Origin: Setoptus koraiensis | Taxonomy: Eukaryota > Arthropoda | Reading direction: 5' to 3' | Assembly (NCBI GenBank): GCA_048013815.1 | Contig: CM106585.1 | Location: 17,732,001 to 17,796,000 of the forward strand | DNA: 64,000 nt | In this document: piece by piece, positions 50,801 to 64,000 of the stretch | Layout: every line of letters begins with the position of its first letter | Position numbering within the stretch: position 1 is the stretch's first letter | Position numbers and translations under genes: made by a program | The notes under the pieces: model-generated | Told to the model about the DNA's origin: nothing | Seen by the model: the letters and a program-made list of their open reading frames with translations, nothing else | Databases searched by the model: none

Positions 50801-53800
50801 TTTATTTATTATATATTTTTATTTAATTTATTATTTTTATTTATTTATTTAATATTATATTTTTATTTTTTTTATTTAAATTATATTTTTTTATAATTTT
50901 ATATTATTTATTTTTATTTATATATTATTATTTTAAATTTTTTATAATTTATTTTTATTTTAATTATTTTTTTAATTTTATTATTTATTTTTTTTTATTT
51001 TATATTTTATTTATTATATTTTTATATGTATATATGTTTTATATTTTAATTATTTTTTTTATATTTTATATTTTTTATAATTTATTTTTTTAATATTATT
51101 TATTTATTTTTTTGTTATATTTTTATTTTTTTTATTTTTTTATTTAATTATTTATTTTTATTTTATTTATATTTATTTTAATTATATTTTATTATTATTT
51201 TTATTATATTATTTTATTTATTTATTATTTATTTATATTTTATTTATATTTAAATTATTTATATTTTTTTATTATTTATTATATTTTATTTTTATTATTT
51301 TTTTATTTTATATTTATTATTTAATATTTAAATTATTTTATATTAATTTTATTTTTTATTTATTATATATTTATTTTTATTTTATTTATTTTTATTTATT
51401 AATTATTTTATATATTTTTTTTTAATTATATAATTTATAATTTTATTTATAATATTTAATATTTTATTAATTTATATATATATTTATTTTTATTTATTAT
51501 ATTTAATTTTATTTTATATTTATTATATTTATTTTAATTATTATAATTATATATTTTATTTATAATTATATTATATTTTTATTATATTTTTTATTTATAT
51601 TTTTAATTATATATTTATTTTAATATTTTTTAATATTATTTTTATTTATATTATTTTATATTTTTATTTTTATTATATTTTAATTTTATATTATTTTATT
51701 TTATTTATTAATTTTTATTTATTTTATTTATTATTTATATTATTTTTTAAATTATTTATTTTAATTTTTTTTATTATTTTATTTTTTTATTTTTATATAA
51801 TATTTTTATTTTAATTTATATATTATTTTTATTTATTTATTTTATTTTTATTTATTTATTAATTTTATTTTATTATTTTATTTATATTTTTTATTTATTT
51901 TTTTTATTTAAATTTTTATTTTTATTTTTTTAATATTTTATTTTATTTATTTTATTATATATATTATTTTATTTTTTATTTTATTTTTTTTATATTTTTA
52001 TTTTTTTTATTTTTTATTTTTTATTTTTATTAAATTTTTTTATTTTTATTTATTATTTATTTTTTATTATTTTTTTATTTATATATATATTTTTTATTTT
52101 ATTTTTAAATTTTATTTTTATTTTTTATATTTATATTATTTTTAAATTTATATTTATTTTTCTTATTAATTATTATTTAATTTTTATATTTTATAATATT
52201 TTTATATATATTATTTTATATATTTTTATAATTTTTATTTGTTATTTATAATTATTTTTATTTTATTTTTATATTTATATATATTTTTATTTATATTATT
52301 ATATTTTATTTATTATTTTTTTATTATTTTTATTTTTTTAATTTTATTTGTATATTTTTATTATATTTTTATTATTATTTTTAATATTTATATATATTAT
52401 ATTATTATTATTTATTAAATTTATTATTTATTATTATTTTTTTTTTTTTTTTATTAAATTTTTTTTTTAATATATTTTATTTTAATTTATTTTTTATTAT
52501 ATAAATATTAATTATTTATTATTTTTATATATTTAATTTATTATTTTATTTTTAATTAATTATTTATTAAATATTTTTTTTTTTAATTATTTTTATTATA
52601 ATTAATTTATTTTAATATATTTTATTATTTTTATTATATTTAATTTTTATATTTTATTTATTTTTATAATTTTTTTATATTAATATATATATTATTTAAA
52701 TTTTAATTTTTTTTTTATTTTATTTAATTTTTATTTATTTATTTATTTATTATTTTTTATATATTTTATTTTTTTATTTTATATAATAAATATTTTTATT
52801 TATTTTTATATTATTTATATAAATTTTTATATTTTATATTTTAATTTTTTAAATATAATTTTTATAATATTAATATTTATATATTTATAATTTTAATTTA
52901 ATTTTTTTAATTTTTTATAATATATTTTTATTTTTTTTTTTTTTTATATTTTTTTTATTTATTATTTTTTTTTTTATTATTTTTATTATTATTATTTATT
53001 TATTAATTATATTTTTTATTTTTAAATATATATTTTATATATATATTATTAATTTTTTTTTATATTTTTATATTTAATATAATTTTATTTTTTTTTTTAT
53101 TTTTTTTAATATTATATATAATATTTATTTTATTTTTATTTTATTTTTTATATTTTTATAATAATATTTATAATATTATTAATATTTATTAATTATTTTT
53201 TATATTTTTATAATATAATTTATTTTATTTTTATTTTAATTTATTTTATTATTATATTATTATTTTTAATATTTAAATTTATTATTATTATTTATTATTT
53301 AATTTTTTATTTTATTTTTATTTATTTTTTTTTTTTTTTTTTTATAACTTTTTTTATAATATTTTATTTATTTTTTTATTTTATATTTTATTTATATTTT
53401 TTATTTTTATTATAATTATATTTTTTTTTTTTATATTATATTTATATTTTTTATTTTTTTTATAATTATAATTTTATATTTATTTATTTATTTTATTTAT
53501 ATTTTTTTTTTTATTATATTTTATTATTTATTATTTTTTTATTTTATTTTTTTATTTAATTTTTATTCTTAATTATATTTTTATATTAATATTTTTATTA
53601 TTATTTATATTAATATTTTATTTTTTTTTAATATTATTTATTTTTTTTTTTTATTTTTTTTTTATTATTAATTTATTTTAATTATTTTATTTAATTTTTT
53701 TTTTTTTTTTATATTTTTTATTTTATTTTATTTTATTTATTATTATATTTTTTTTATCTTTTTATTTTTATTATTTTTTTTTTTATTTTTATTAATTTTT

Positions 53801-55918
53801 TTATAAAATATTTTTTTTTTATTAATATTTATTATATATTATATAATTTTTTTTTATTTATTTATTTTTTTTTTAATTTATATATATTTTTATTTTTATT
53901 TTTTTTTATAATTTTATTTTTTTTATATTTATTATTTAATATTATTATTATTATTTATTATTTGTATTATTTTTTATTATTTTTTATTTTTATTTTTAAA
54001 TAATTTTTTATTTTTAAATTATATTTTTATAATAATTAATTATTTTTTTAATTTTGTTTTTTTTATTTTTATATTTTTAATTTTTTTTTTTATTTTTTTT
54101 TTTTTATATTTTATATTTTTTTTTTATAATTTTTTTTTTTTTTTATTATTTTTTATTTAATTTTTATTTTATAATTATAATTATTTTTTTAATTATAATT
54201 TATTTTTAATTTAAATTATTTTTTTTATTTTTATTTTTTTTTAATTTTTATTTTTATTTTATAATTTTATTTTTTTTATATTAAATATTTATTTTTAATT
54301 TATTTTTTATTATTATTTTTATTATTTTTATATTTTTTATATTTATATTTTTTTTTATTATTTTTTTTTTAATTTTTTTATTTTTTTATTTTTATTTTTT
54401 AATTTATTTTTTTTTTTTATTTTTTATTAATTTTTAAATTTTTTTTTTTATATTTATTATTTATTATTTTTTATTATTTATTTTTTTTAATATTTAATTA
54501 TTTTTTATTTTATTAATATATATTAAATTTAATATTTTTTATTTTTTTTATTTTTTTTTTATTTTATTTTTTTATTTTTTTTTTAATTTTTTTAATTAAT
54601 ATTTTTTTTTTTTTTATTTTTGTATTTTATTATTTTATTTTTTATAATATTTATTTTTTTTAATATTTTAAATATTTAATTTATTTATATTTTTTATTTT
54701 TTATTTTTTTTATTATTAATTATTATTTTTTATTTTTAATTTTTTTTTTAATATTTTTTTTTTTAATTTTTTTATTTTTATTTTTATTTATTATATATAT
54801 TTATATATAATTTATTTTTATTTTATTTTTTTTTTTTATTATTATTTATATTTTTTATTAAATTTTTTAATAATTTTTTATTATTTTTATTTTATTTTAT
54901 TTTATTTTTTTTATTTTTATTTTATTATTTATATTTTTATTATATTTATAATTTTTTTATATTATTTTATTAATTATATTATATTATTTTTTATTTTTTT
55001 AATATTTATTTATATTAATATTTATTTTTATTTTTTTTTATTAATTTTTTATTATTTTTTTTTTTTTTATATTTTAATTTTTTTTTATTTATTTTATTTT
55101 TATATATTATAATTTTTTATTTATTTATTTTTTTTATTTTTTTGTTATATTTATAAAATAATACTTTTTTTTAATTTATATTTTTTTTTTTTATATTATT
55201 TTTTTTTATTTATTTATTAATTAATTTTTTTATTTTATTATTATTTTGTATTTTTATTATATTTTATTTTAATTTATATTTTATTAATATTATATTTTAT
55301 TATATTAATTATTTTTTTTAATTTATTTTTTTATTATATATTTTATATTTTTATATTTTTTATTATTTTTTTTTTTTTTTTTAAAATTTTAATTTTTTTT
55401 TATTAATATATTTATTTATTTTATGTTTATTAATTTTATTTATATTTTTTTTTTTTTATTATTTTATAATTTATTTTATTTTTTTATTATTTATTAATTT
55501 TTTTTTATATTTTATAATTATTTTATTATTTATTTATATTTTATATATTATTATTTTTTTATTATATATTTATATTTTATTTATAATTTTAATTTTTTTA
55601 TTTTTTTTATTTTATATTTATTAAATTTTTTATTTATTTTTTATTTAATTTATATATATTATTTAAATATATATTTATAATTTTATTATTTTTTATAAAT
55701 TTTATATTATTTTATTATATATTTAAATTTATATTTTTAATATTTATTAATAATTTTTTTTATTATATTTTTTATATATTTTTATATTATTATATATAAT
55801 ATTAATTATTATTTTTTATTTATTTTATTTTTATTATTTAAAATTATTATATTTTTATTTTTAATATTATTTATATTTTTTTTTTTATTTTTTTTTAATA
55901 TATATTTATATATTTATT
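47811..55918. repeat. T/A-only low-complexity block, strongly T-rich on the + strand
   Basis: About 8.1 kb with almost no C or G. T is roughly 70-75%. A residues are mostly single or paired while T runs reach 10 or more, so the strand bias is extreme. No fixed repeat period is visible: the text is a shuffle of TA, TTA, TTTA and TTTTA. The boundary with the transporter exon is abrupt, with a few scattered C only in the first 150 bp. The long ORF here (49212-50057, F/I/Y/L only) is a composition artefact. It is either an intronic satellite or, in part, an assembly or base-calling artefact. Confidence 0.85.
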
Positions 55919-56418
55919 NNNNNNNNNNNNNNNNNNNNNNNNNNNNNNNNNNNNNNNNNNNNNNNNNNNNNNNNNNNNNNNNNNNNNNNNNNNNNNNNNN
56001 NNNNNNNNNNNNNNNNNNNNNNNNNNNNNNNNNNNNNNNNNNNNNNNNNNNNNNNNNNNNNNNNNNNNNNNNNNNNNNNNNNNNNNNNNNNNNNNNNNNN
56101 NNNNNNNNNNNNNNNNNNNNNNNNNNNNNNNNNNNNNNNNNNNNNNNNNNNNNNNNNNNNNNNNNNNNNNNNNNNNNNNNNNNNNNNNNNNNNNNNNNNN
56201 NNNNNNNNNNNNNNNNNNNNNNNNNNNNNNNNNNNNNNNNNNNNNNNNNNNNNNNNNNNNNNNNNNNNNNNNNNNNNNNNNNNNNNNNNNNNNNNNNNNN
56301 NNNNNNNNNNNNNNNNNNNNNNNNNNNNNNNNNNNNNNNNNNNNNNNNNNNNNNNNNNNNNNNNNNNNNNNNNNNNNNNNNNNNNNNNNNNNNNNNNNNN
56401 NNNNNNNNNNNNNNNNNN
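55919..56418. other. Assembly gap, 500 N
   Basis: Exactly 500 N, the fixed size used by some scaffolders, so the true distance is unknown. Confidence 0.98.
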
Positions 56419-56850
56419 ACTATCAATCTTACGAGAGCAAATATTGATTTTTTTTTGAGTGTTATTTTATAAGAGTTTCAATTAAACTATATTATTATTA
56501 GTGGTTATTTTTTGTTTTGTGTATAGTTATATTGTGTATTAGATAGATTATTTTATACATTTTTTTTTATGTGGTTATTTGGATATTTTGTTATAGAAAT
56601 TTATTTATTTTTTTTTTTTGGTTATTTGGTTATAATTTTTATATATATTATTATGATTTTTTGTTTTTTTTTTATATGTGTATTTGAATAATTTTTATTT
56701 TTTTTTTTGTAATGTTATTTTTGAAATTTATTATTATTTTTTTTTTTTTTTTTTTTTGATATGTTTTTTTATTTTTTTTTTTTTTTTTTTTTTTTTTTTG
56801 TAATTGTTGTTGTTTTTTTTTTGTTTTTTTTTGTTTTTTTTTTTTTTGTT
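56419..56850. other. Mixed-composition island after the gap
   Basis: Directly after the gap the sequence contains C and G, then becomes T/G and finally T/A by about 56,960. The minus strand carries CTCTC followed by GTAAGATTGATAG near 56430, a good splice-donor match, but the preceding bases have stops in all frames. Confidence 0.5.
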
Positions 56851-59800
56851 ATTTTTTTTTTTTTTTATTATATATATTTATTTTTTTTTTTTATTTATAT
56901 TTTTTATTTATTATTATTTTTAATTTTATTTTATTATTTTATTTTTTTGTATTATTATTTATTATTTTTTTTTATTAATATTTTTAATATTATTTATATT
57001 TATATTTTTTAATATTATTTTATATTTATATTTTTTATTTTATTATTATTTTTTATTTTTTTTTATTTTATTTTTATTTATATTATTTATTATATTTATA
57101 TTTTTATTATATTATTTATATTTTATTTTATTAATTATTATTATTATTATTTTTATTTAAATATTATATTATTATTATTATATTTATTATAATTATTATT
57201 ATATATTATTATTTTTATTAAATATTATATTTTATATTTATATTTTATTTTTATATTATTTATTTTTTTTTATTATTTTATTTTATTTTTAATATTATTT
57301 ATTTTATTTTATTTTTTTTTATATTTATATTATATTATATTTTATTTTTATTATTTTTTATATTTATTATATATTATAATTATTTTTATTTTTTTTATTT
57401 ATTTTTATATTTATTATTTTATTATTTATTTATATTATATTTATTTTTTTTTATTTTATTTTTATTTTTTATATTATTATTTATTATTTTTTTTTATTTT
57501 TTATTTATTTTTATTAAATATTTATTTTATTTTTTTTTATTATTTTTATTTATAATTTTTATTTATATATTATATTTTATATTTATTATTTTTATTATTT
57601 TTTTATTTATTTTTTTATTAATAATTTTTATTATATATTATTATATTTTTATTATTATTTTATTATTTTTTATTTTTTATATATTTTATTATAATATATT
57701 TATTTATTTTTTTATTTTTATTATATATTATTTTATTTTTTATTATTTTTTAATATTTATAATTATTTTTTTATTTTTTATTTATTTTTATATTATTTTT
57801 ATTTTATATTATTTTATTTTTATATTTATTATTTTATATTATATTTATTAAATAATTTATATTATATTTATATTTTTTATTTTAAATATTATATATTTTT
57901 TTTATTATTTTATTTATATTATTATAATATTTTATTAATATTATTATTTTTTATATTTATATTTTTATTTATTATTAATTATTATATTTTTTTTATTTTT
58001 ATTATATTTATATAATTATATTATTTATTTTATTTATTTTTATTATATTTATAATATATTATTATAATTTTTATTTATTTTATATTTATATTATTATATT
58101 TATTTATTTTTTATTATTATATTTTATTAATATTATTATTTTTTATTTTATTATTTATTATATTATTAATATTTATTTTTTTTATTTTATATTTTTATTT
58201 ATATATTTATATTAATATATTATTATATATTATTTTTTATTTTATTATATTTTATTAAATATTATTATATTATTTTTTTTATTTTTTATTTTATTTTTTA
58301 TATAAATTATTATTTATTATTTTTATTTTTTTTTATTTATATTTATTATAATTATATTTATTATTATATTTTATTTTTTTTATTATTATTATATTTTTAT
58401 TTTAAATATTATATTATTATTTTATTATTTTTTGTATTTATATTTTATTATAATTTTTATTATATTTTATATTTTTATATATATATATTATATTATATAT
58501 TTATATTTATTTATAAATTTATTATTATATATTATATTTTTAATTATTTATATTTTTTTTTGTTTATTTATATTTTTTATTATTATTTTATTATTTTTTA
58601 TTTTTATTTTATTTATAATATTATTATATTTTTTTTTATTTATTTATATTTATTAAATTTATTATTATTTTATTTTTTATTTTATTATATTTTATAAATT
58701 ATTATTATTTTATTTTTTTATATTTATTATTTTATTATTAATATTATATTTATTTTTTTTTATTATATTTATTATATAATTTATTATATTATTTTTTTTT
58801 ATTTATATTTATTATATATTATTATTTTATTATTATTTATTTTTTATATTTATTATTTTATATTTTATTTTTTATTATATTTATATTAAAATATTTATAT
58901 TATTTTTTTTTATTATTTATTATTTTATTAAAATTATATTATTATTTTTATTTTATTTTATTATATTATATTATTAATTATTATATTTTTTTTTATTTTA
59001 TTATATATTTTTTTATTTTTTAATTTATTTATTTATATTTTTTTATTTATTATTTTATTAATTATTTATTATATTTTTTATTAATTTTATTTATTTTTAT
59101 ATATTTTTTTTTATATTTTTATTATTATATTTTATTTTATTATTTTTTTATTTTTTTTTATTATATTAATTTTTTATTTTTATTATTTTATTTTTATTAA
59201 AATTATATTTTTTTTATTTTTTATATTTATATTTTATTATTATTATTTTATTTTATTTTTTATATTTATTATTTTTTTATTTTTATTATTATTTATTATA
59301 TTTATTTTTTTTTATTATTTATTATATTTTTTATTATTTATTATATTTTTTTTTATTTATAATTTATTTTTTATTTATTTATATTTTTATTTTTTATTTA
59401 TTTTATTATATTATTATATTATTTATTTTTTATTTTTATTATAAATTAATATATTTTTTTTAATATTTTTTATATTTTTTTATTTATTTATTATAATTTT
59501 ATTATTTTATTTTATTATTTATTATATATTATTATTATTTTTTTTTATTTATATTTTATAAATATTATTATTTTTTTTTATTATATTTATATATTATTAT
59601 ATATTTATATTATTTTTAATTTTATATTTTATTAAATATTTATTATTATTTTTTTATTTAATTTATTTATATTTTTATTTAATATATATTTTATTTTTTT
59701 TTATTTTATATTTTTATTTTTAATAATATTTATATTAATTTATTATATTATATTTTTTAATTAATATTTTATTTTTTTAATTATTTTATTTTATAATATA

Positions 59801-62800
59801 TTTTAATTTTATTTTTATTATTTTATTAATTATATTAATTATTATTTTATTTTTTTTATTTTTATTTATTATATTATATTATATATTTTAATTTTATATT
59901 ATATATTAAATTATTATTATTTTATTTTTTTTATTTTATTATATATTTATTATTTTTTGTTTTATTTATGTTTATTTATATATATATATTTTTTTATATT
60001 TTTATTTTATATTATTTATTATTTTATTTTTATTTTTATTATATTTTTTATTTATATTATTTTTTATTTTTATTATTTTTAATTTTTTTATTAATTATTT
60101 ATTATTATTTATTTTTATTTTTATTTATTATTTATTTTTTATTTATTTATTTTTTATTATTTATAATATTTTATTATTTTATTTTATGATTTTTTATTTA
60201 TTTATATTTATTTATATTATTTTTATTAAATATTTTTTATTATATTTTATTTTTTATTATATTTATTAAATTTTTTATATTTTTTTAATTTATTATATTA
60301 TTATTATATTTAATTATTTATTTTATTTATTTTTTTTATTTTTTATTTATATTATTATTATATATTATTTTTTATAATTATTTTTTATTTTTATTTTATT
60401 TATTATTATTATATTTTTATTATTTTTTTTATATTTTATTAATTTTATATATTATTATTATTTTTTTTTATTTATATTTTTTTAATTATTTTTTATTTTT
60501 ATTTATAATATTATTTTTATTTTATGATTTTTTATTTTATTTATATTATTTATATTTATTTTTTATTTTTTTATATATTATTTTTTTATAATTATTAATT
60601 TTATTTATATTTTTTTTATTTATTATTTTAATATTAATTTTATTTTATTTTAATTTTTAATATTTTTATTAATATTTTTATTATTTATATAATTATTTTA
60701 TTTTATATTTTATTTTTTATTTAATATATTTTTTTATTATTTTTTATATTTATTTATTTATAATATTATTTTTTATATTATTTTTATTTTTATTAATATT
60801 ATTAATAATTTTTATATTATTTTTTATTATTTTATTTTATATTTTATTAATTTTATTTTATTTTATTTTTTATTATTTATATTTTATTTAATTTATTTAT
60901 ATTTATTTTTTTATTTTTTTTTTTATATTTTATTTTATTAATTTTTTATTTTTTATTTTATTTTAATTTTATATTTTTTTATTTATAATATATTATTTAT
61001 TATTTATTTTATTTTTTTTATTTATTATTTTTTTTATTTTTATATTTTTTTTATTTTATTTTTTTTATATTTTATATATTATTTATAATTATTATTTTAT
61101 ATTATATTTATATTTTTATATTTTTTATTATTTTATATTTTTATTATAATTTTTATTTTATTATTTTTTTTTATTTTTTATTTTTATTTTTATATTTATT
61201 ATTAATATTTTATTTTTTATTATTATTTTTATTTATTTTATTATATTTTTTATTATTTTTATATATTTATATTATTTATGTTATATTATTTATATATATT
61301 TTTGTTATATTTTTTATTTATTATAATATATATATATTTTTATTATTTTGTTATTTTTTGTTTTTTTATATTTTATATTTTATTTTTATTTTATATTATT
61401 TTATTATTTTTTTTATATTTTTAATTTAATATTTATTTTTAATTTATATTATTTTTTTATATTTTTTATTTTTTATTATTTTTATTATTTTATTTTTTTA
61501 TTTTATTTTATTATAATTTATTTAATATTTTTATATATTTTATATTTTTTATTTATATTTTATATATATTATTTAGTTTTAATTTTAAAATTTATTATTT
61601 TATTTATATAATTTTTTTTATTTTTTAATTATTATTTATATTAAATTAAATATTTATATTAATTATATTTTTTTTTATTATTTTTATATATTTTATATTA
61701 TTTTTTTATTATTATATTTTATTTTTATATTTTATTTAATTATTATTTATAATAATTTAATTTATTAATTTTTTTTATATATTTTATAATTTATAAATTT
61801 AATATTTTTTTATTATTTTTATTTATTTATTTATATTATTTATAATATTTTTATTTATTTTATATTTTATATTATTATTATTATAATTATTTTTATTTAT
61901 ATTTATTTATTTATTATATAAATTATTATATTTATATATTTTATTTAATATTTATTATGTTTATTTTTTTAATATATTTATATTTATTTTATTATATATT
62001 TTTATTATTTATTAATATTTTATTTTTTTATATTATATTTTATATTATTTATTTTTATTTATATTAATTTTATATAATTTATTTTATTTTTTATTATTAT
62101 ATTTTTTAATTATTATATTATTATTAATATATATATTTTTTTATTATTTATTATTATTATTAATATTATATATATTTAATTTTTTTTATTTATATTTTTA
62201 TTTTATATTATTTTATTTTTTTATAATATTTATATTATTTATTTTAATATATTTATTATATATTTATTTTTATTTTATTTTATTTTTTATTAATATATTT
62301 TTTATATTATTATTTTTATTTTTTTATATATATATATATATTATATTTAATTTTATTTTTTTATTTATTATTTATTATTTTATTATAATAATTTATAATT
62401 ATATTTATATAATTTTTATATTATTTATTTTATTTATATTTTTTTTAATTTTATTATATATTTATTATTTATTTTATTTAATTTTTATTTTATTTTATTT
62501 TTTTTTATTTATTTATATTATTATTTATTATTAATAATTATTTTATTTATTATATTTATTTTTTATATTATTATTAATTTATTTTTTTATATATATTTAT
62601 ATTATTTTATATAATTTATTTACTATATTTTTTATCTTTTTTTATTTTTATTTTATATATTATATATATCTTATTTAATTTAAATCTAATATATTGTATA
62701 TGATTTATTTTTAATTTATCCTTTTTTATATTTAATTATCAATTTATTTTATTTATATATTTAATTTTTATTTACTAAAATATATGCTATGTATTGCTTT

Positions 62801-64000
62801 TTTATATTATTCTTTTTTATTTTATTTCTAATATTTTCTATATATATATATATATTATATTATATATTTTTTCCTATATTTAATTTTTTATTATATATAA
62901 TATATTATATTATCTTTATTGTTTCATATATAAATTATATCTATCTTTTTAAATTATTAGATTATTTATTTTATTTTTGATTTATTATTTATTTTATATA
63001 TTCTTTTTTATATTTTTAAATAAATATTTTATATTATATTTATAATTTATTTTATTTTTTTTTATATTTTTATTAAATTTTATATTTTTTAATTTATTTA
63101 ATTAATTTTTTTTTAATTTATATTATTTTAATATTTTATTTTTATTAATATTATTATTTAATTTAATATTTTTTATTTATTTTTTTATAATTTTAATATA
63201 AATTATTATATTATTTATATATTTATATATTATTTATTTTTATTTTATATTTTATAAATATTATTTTTTTTTTATAATAATTTTTATTTATAATTAATTT
63301 AATTATAAAATTTTATATATTATTTTTTTATAATATTAAATATTATTTTTATTATATATTTTTTTTTTATTTTATTTTTTATTTATATTATTATTTTTTT
63401 TATTATATTTTAATTTATTATATAATATTTATTATATAATATTATTTTTTTTTATTATTTATTTAATTTATATTTTATTATTAATTTTAATTTTTTATTA
63501 TTATTTTAATTTTTAATAATAATATTTTTTATTATTTTATTAATTATTTTTTTTTTTTAATATATATTATTATTATTTTTTATTTAATTTTTAATTATTA
63601 TATATAATATTTTTTTATTTTTTTTTATTATATTTTATTTTTTTTTTTTATATTTTTTTTTATATTATTATTTTTTTTATTTTTTTTAATTAATTTTTTT
63701 TTAAATATATAATTTTTATATTTTTATTATTATTTATTATTATTAATTAATTTTTTTATTTTAATTTATTTTATAATTTTATATATAATTATAATTTATT
63801 TTAATTTATTTATTTTAAATTTATTTAAATTATTATTTAATTTTTTTTTTATTATATATATATTTTATTTATAATTTTTTAATAATTTTAAATATTAATT
63901 ATTTTATTTTTTTATTAATTATTTTTTATAATTTTATTTTATTTATAATTTATATTTATTATTTTTTTTTATTTATTATATTTTTTTTATTTTATTTTTT
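56851..64000. repeat. T/A-only block continued
   Basis: The composition and strand bias are the same as at 47811-55918. An island at about 62620-63010 contains scattered C and a few G (for example ATTTACTATATTTTTTATC), suggesting older, less homogenised sequence. No gene can be supported in these 7 kb. Confidence 0.85.

Noticed and set aside
1-64000. Search for retroviral, LTR or Polinton-type elements
   Set aside because: I saw no long terminal direct repeats and no polymerase, integrase or capsid-like ORF in the window.

Overview
The first 47.8 kb is compact eukaryotic DNA. Genes are mostly single-exon. The few introns are 103-168 bp with GT...AG ends, poly(A) signals are AATAAA, and there are no bacterial-type features. 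The protein families (DC-STAMP-like, tweety, tetraspanin, polycystin-1-like, TSSK kinases, enolase-phosphatase, SLC16 transporter) mark an animal. The density, short introns and 500-N scaffold gap would fit a small-genome metazoan such as a larvacean tunicate, but I cannot prove the taxon.

Positions 1-6.5 kb are repetitive. Two inverted copies of a ~1 kb terminal-inverted-repeat element (A at 1-960, B at 5441-6429) flank copies of a 397-bp satellite. That satellite is split by a 2.6 kb insertion (2333-4945). The insertion carries one intact ORF (4193-4786, faintly dsRBD-like), a series of GGACA-N4-TGTCC palindromes, and further internal repeats.

Positions 7.3-47.8 kb hold about 23 genes. Many are sperm or fertilisation families: DCST1- and DCST2-like fusion factors, three TSSK-like kinases, two tetraspanins, a polycystin-1/PKDREJ-like core, a tweety-like protein, a malate-dehydrogenase paralogue, two enolase-phosphatase paralogues (one catalytically dead), an SLC16/MCT transporter, three small secreted proteins with TATA boxes, and several orphan membrane proteins. 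Orientation alternates almost gene by gene, giving many head-to-head pairs. At least seven unrelated proteins end in lysine/serine-rich tails, several built from short tandem repeats. I read the region as a sperm-gene island. The shared tails could be a common cytoplasmic module, possibly substrates of the local TSSK kinases (inference).

The most notable single protein is the MDH paralogue. The Arg that gives malate dehydrogenases their oxaloacetate specificity (classical position 102) is Gln here, as in lactate dehydrogenase. With the monocarboxylate transporter at the other end of the island, this suggests a lactate/pyruvate role in sperm.

From 47,811 to the end the sequence is almost only T and A, strongly T-rich on the + strand, with a 500-N gap at 55,919-56,418. 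The transporter gene (minus strand) enters this block at a splice acceptor with its first six membrane segments missing. The block may therefore be part of a giant satellite-filled intron, as in giant Y-linked male-fertility genes. A male-specific chromosome is an attractive but unproven explanation for the whole window.
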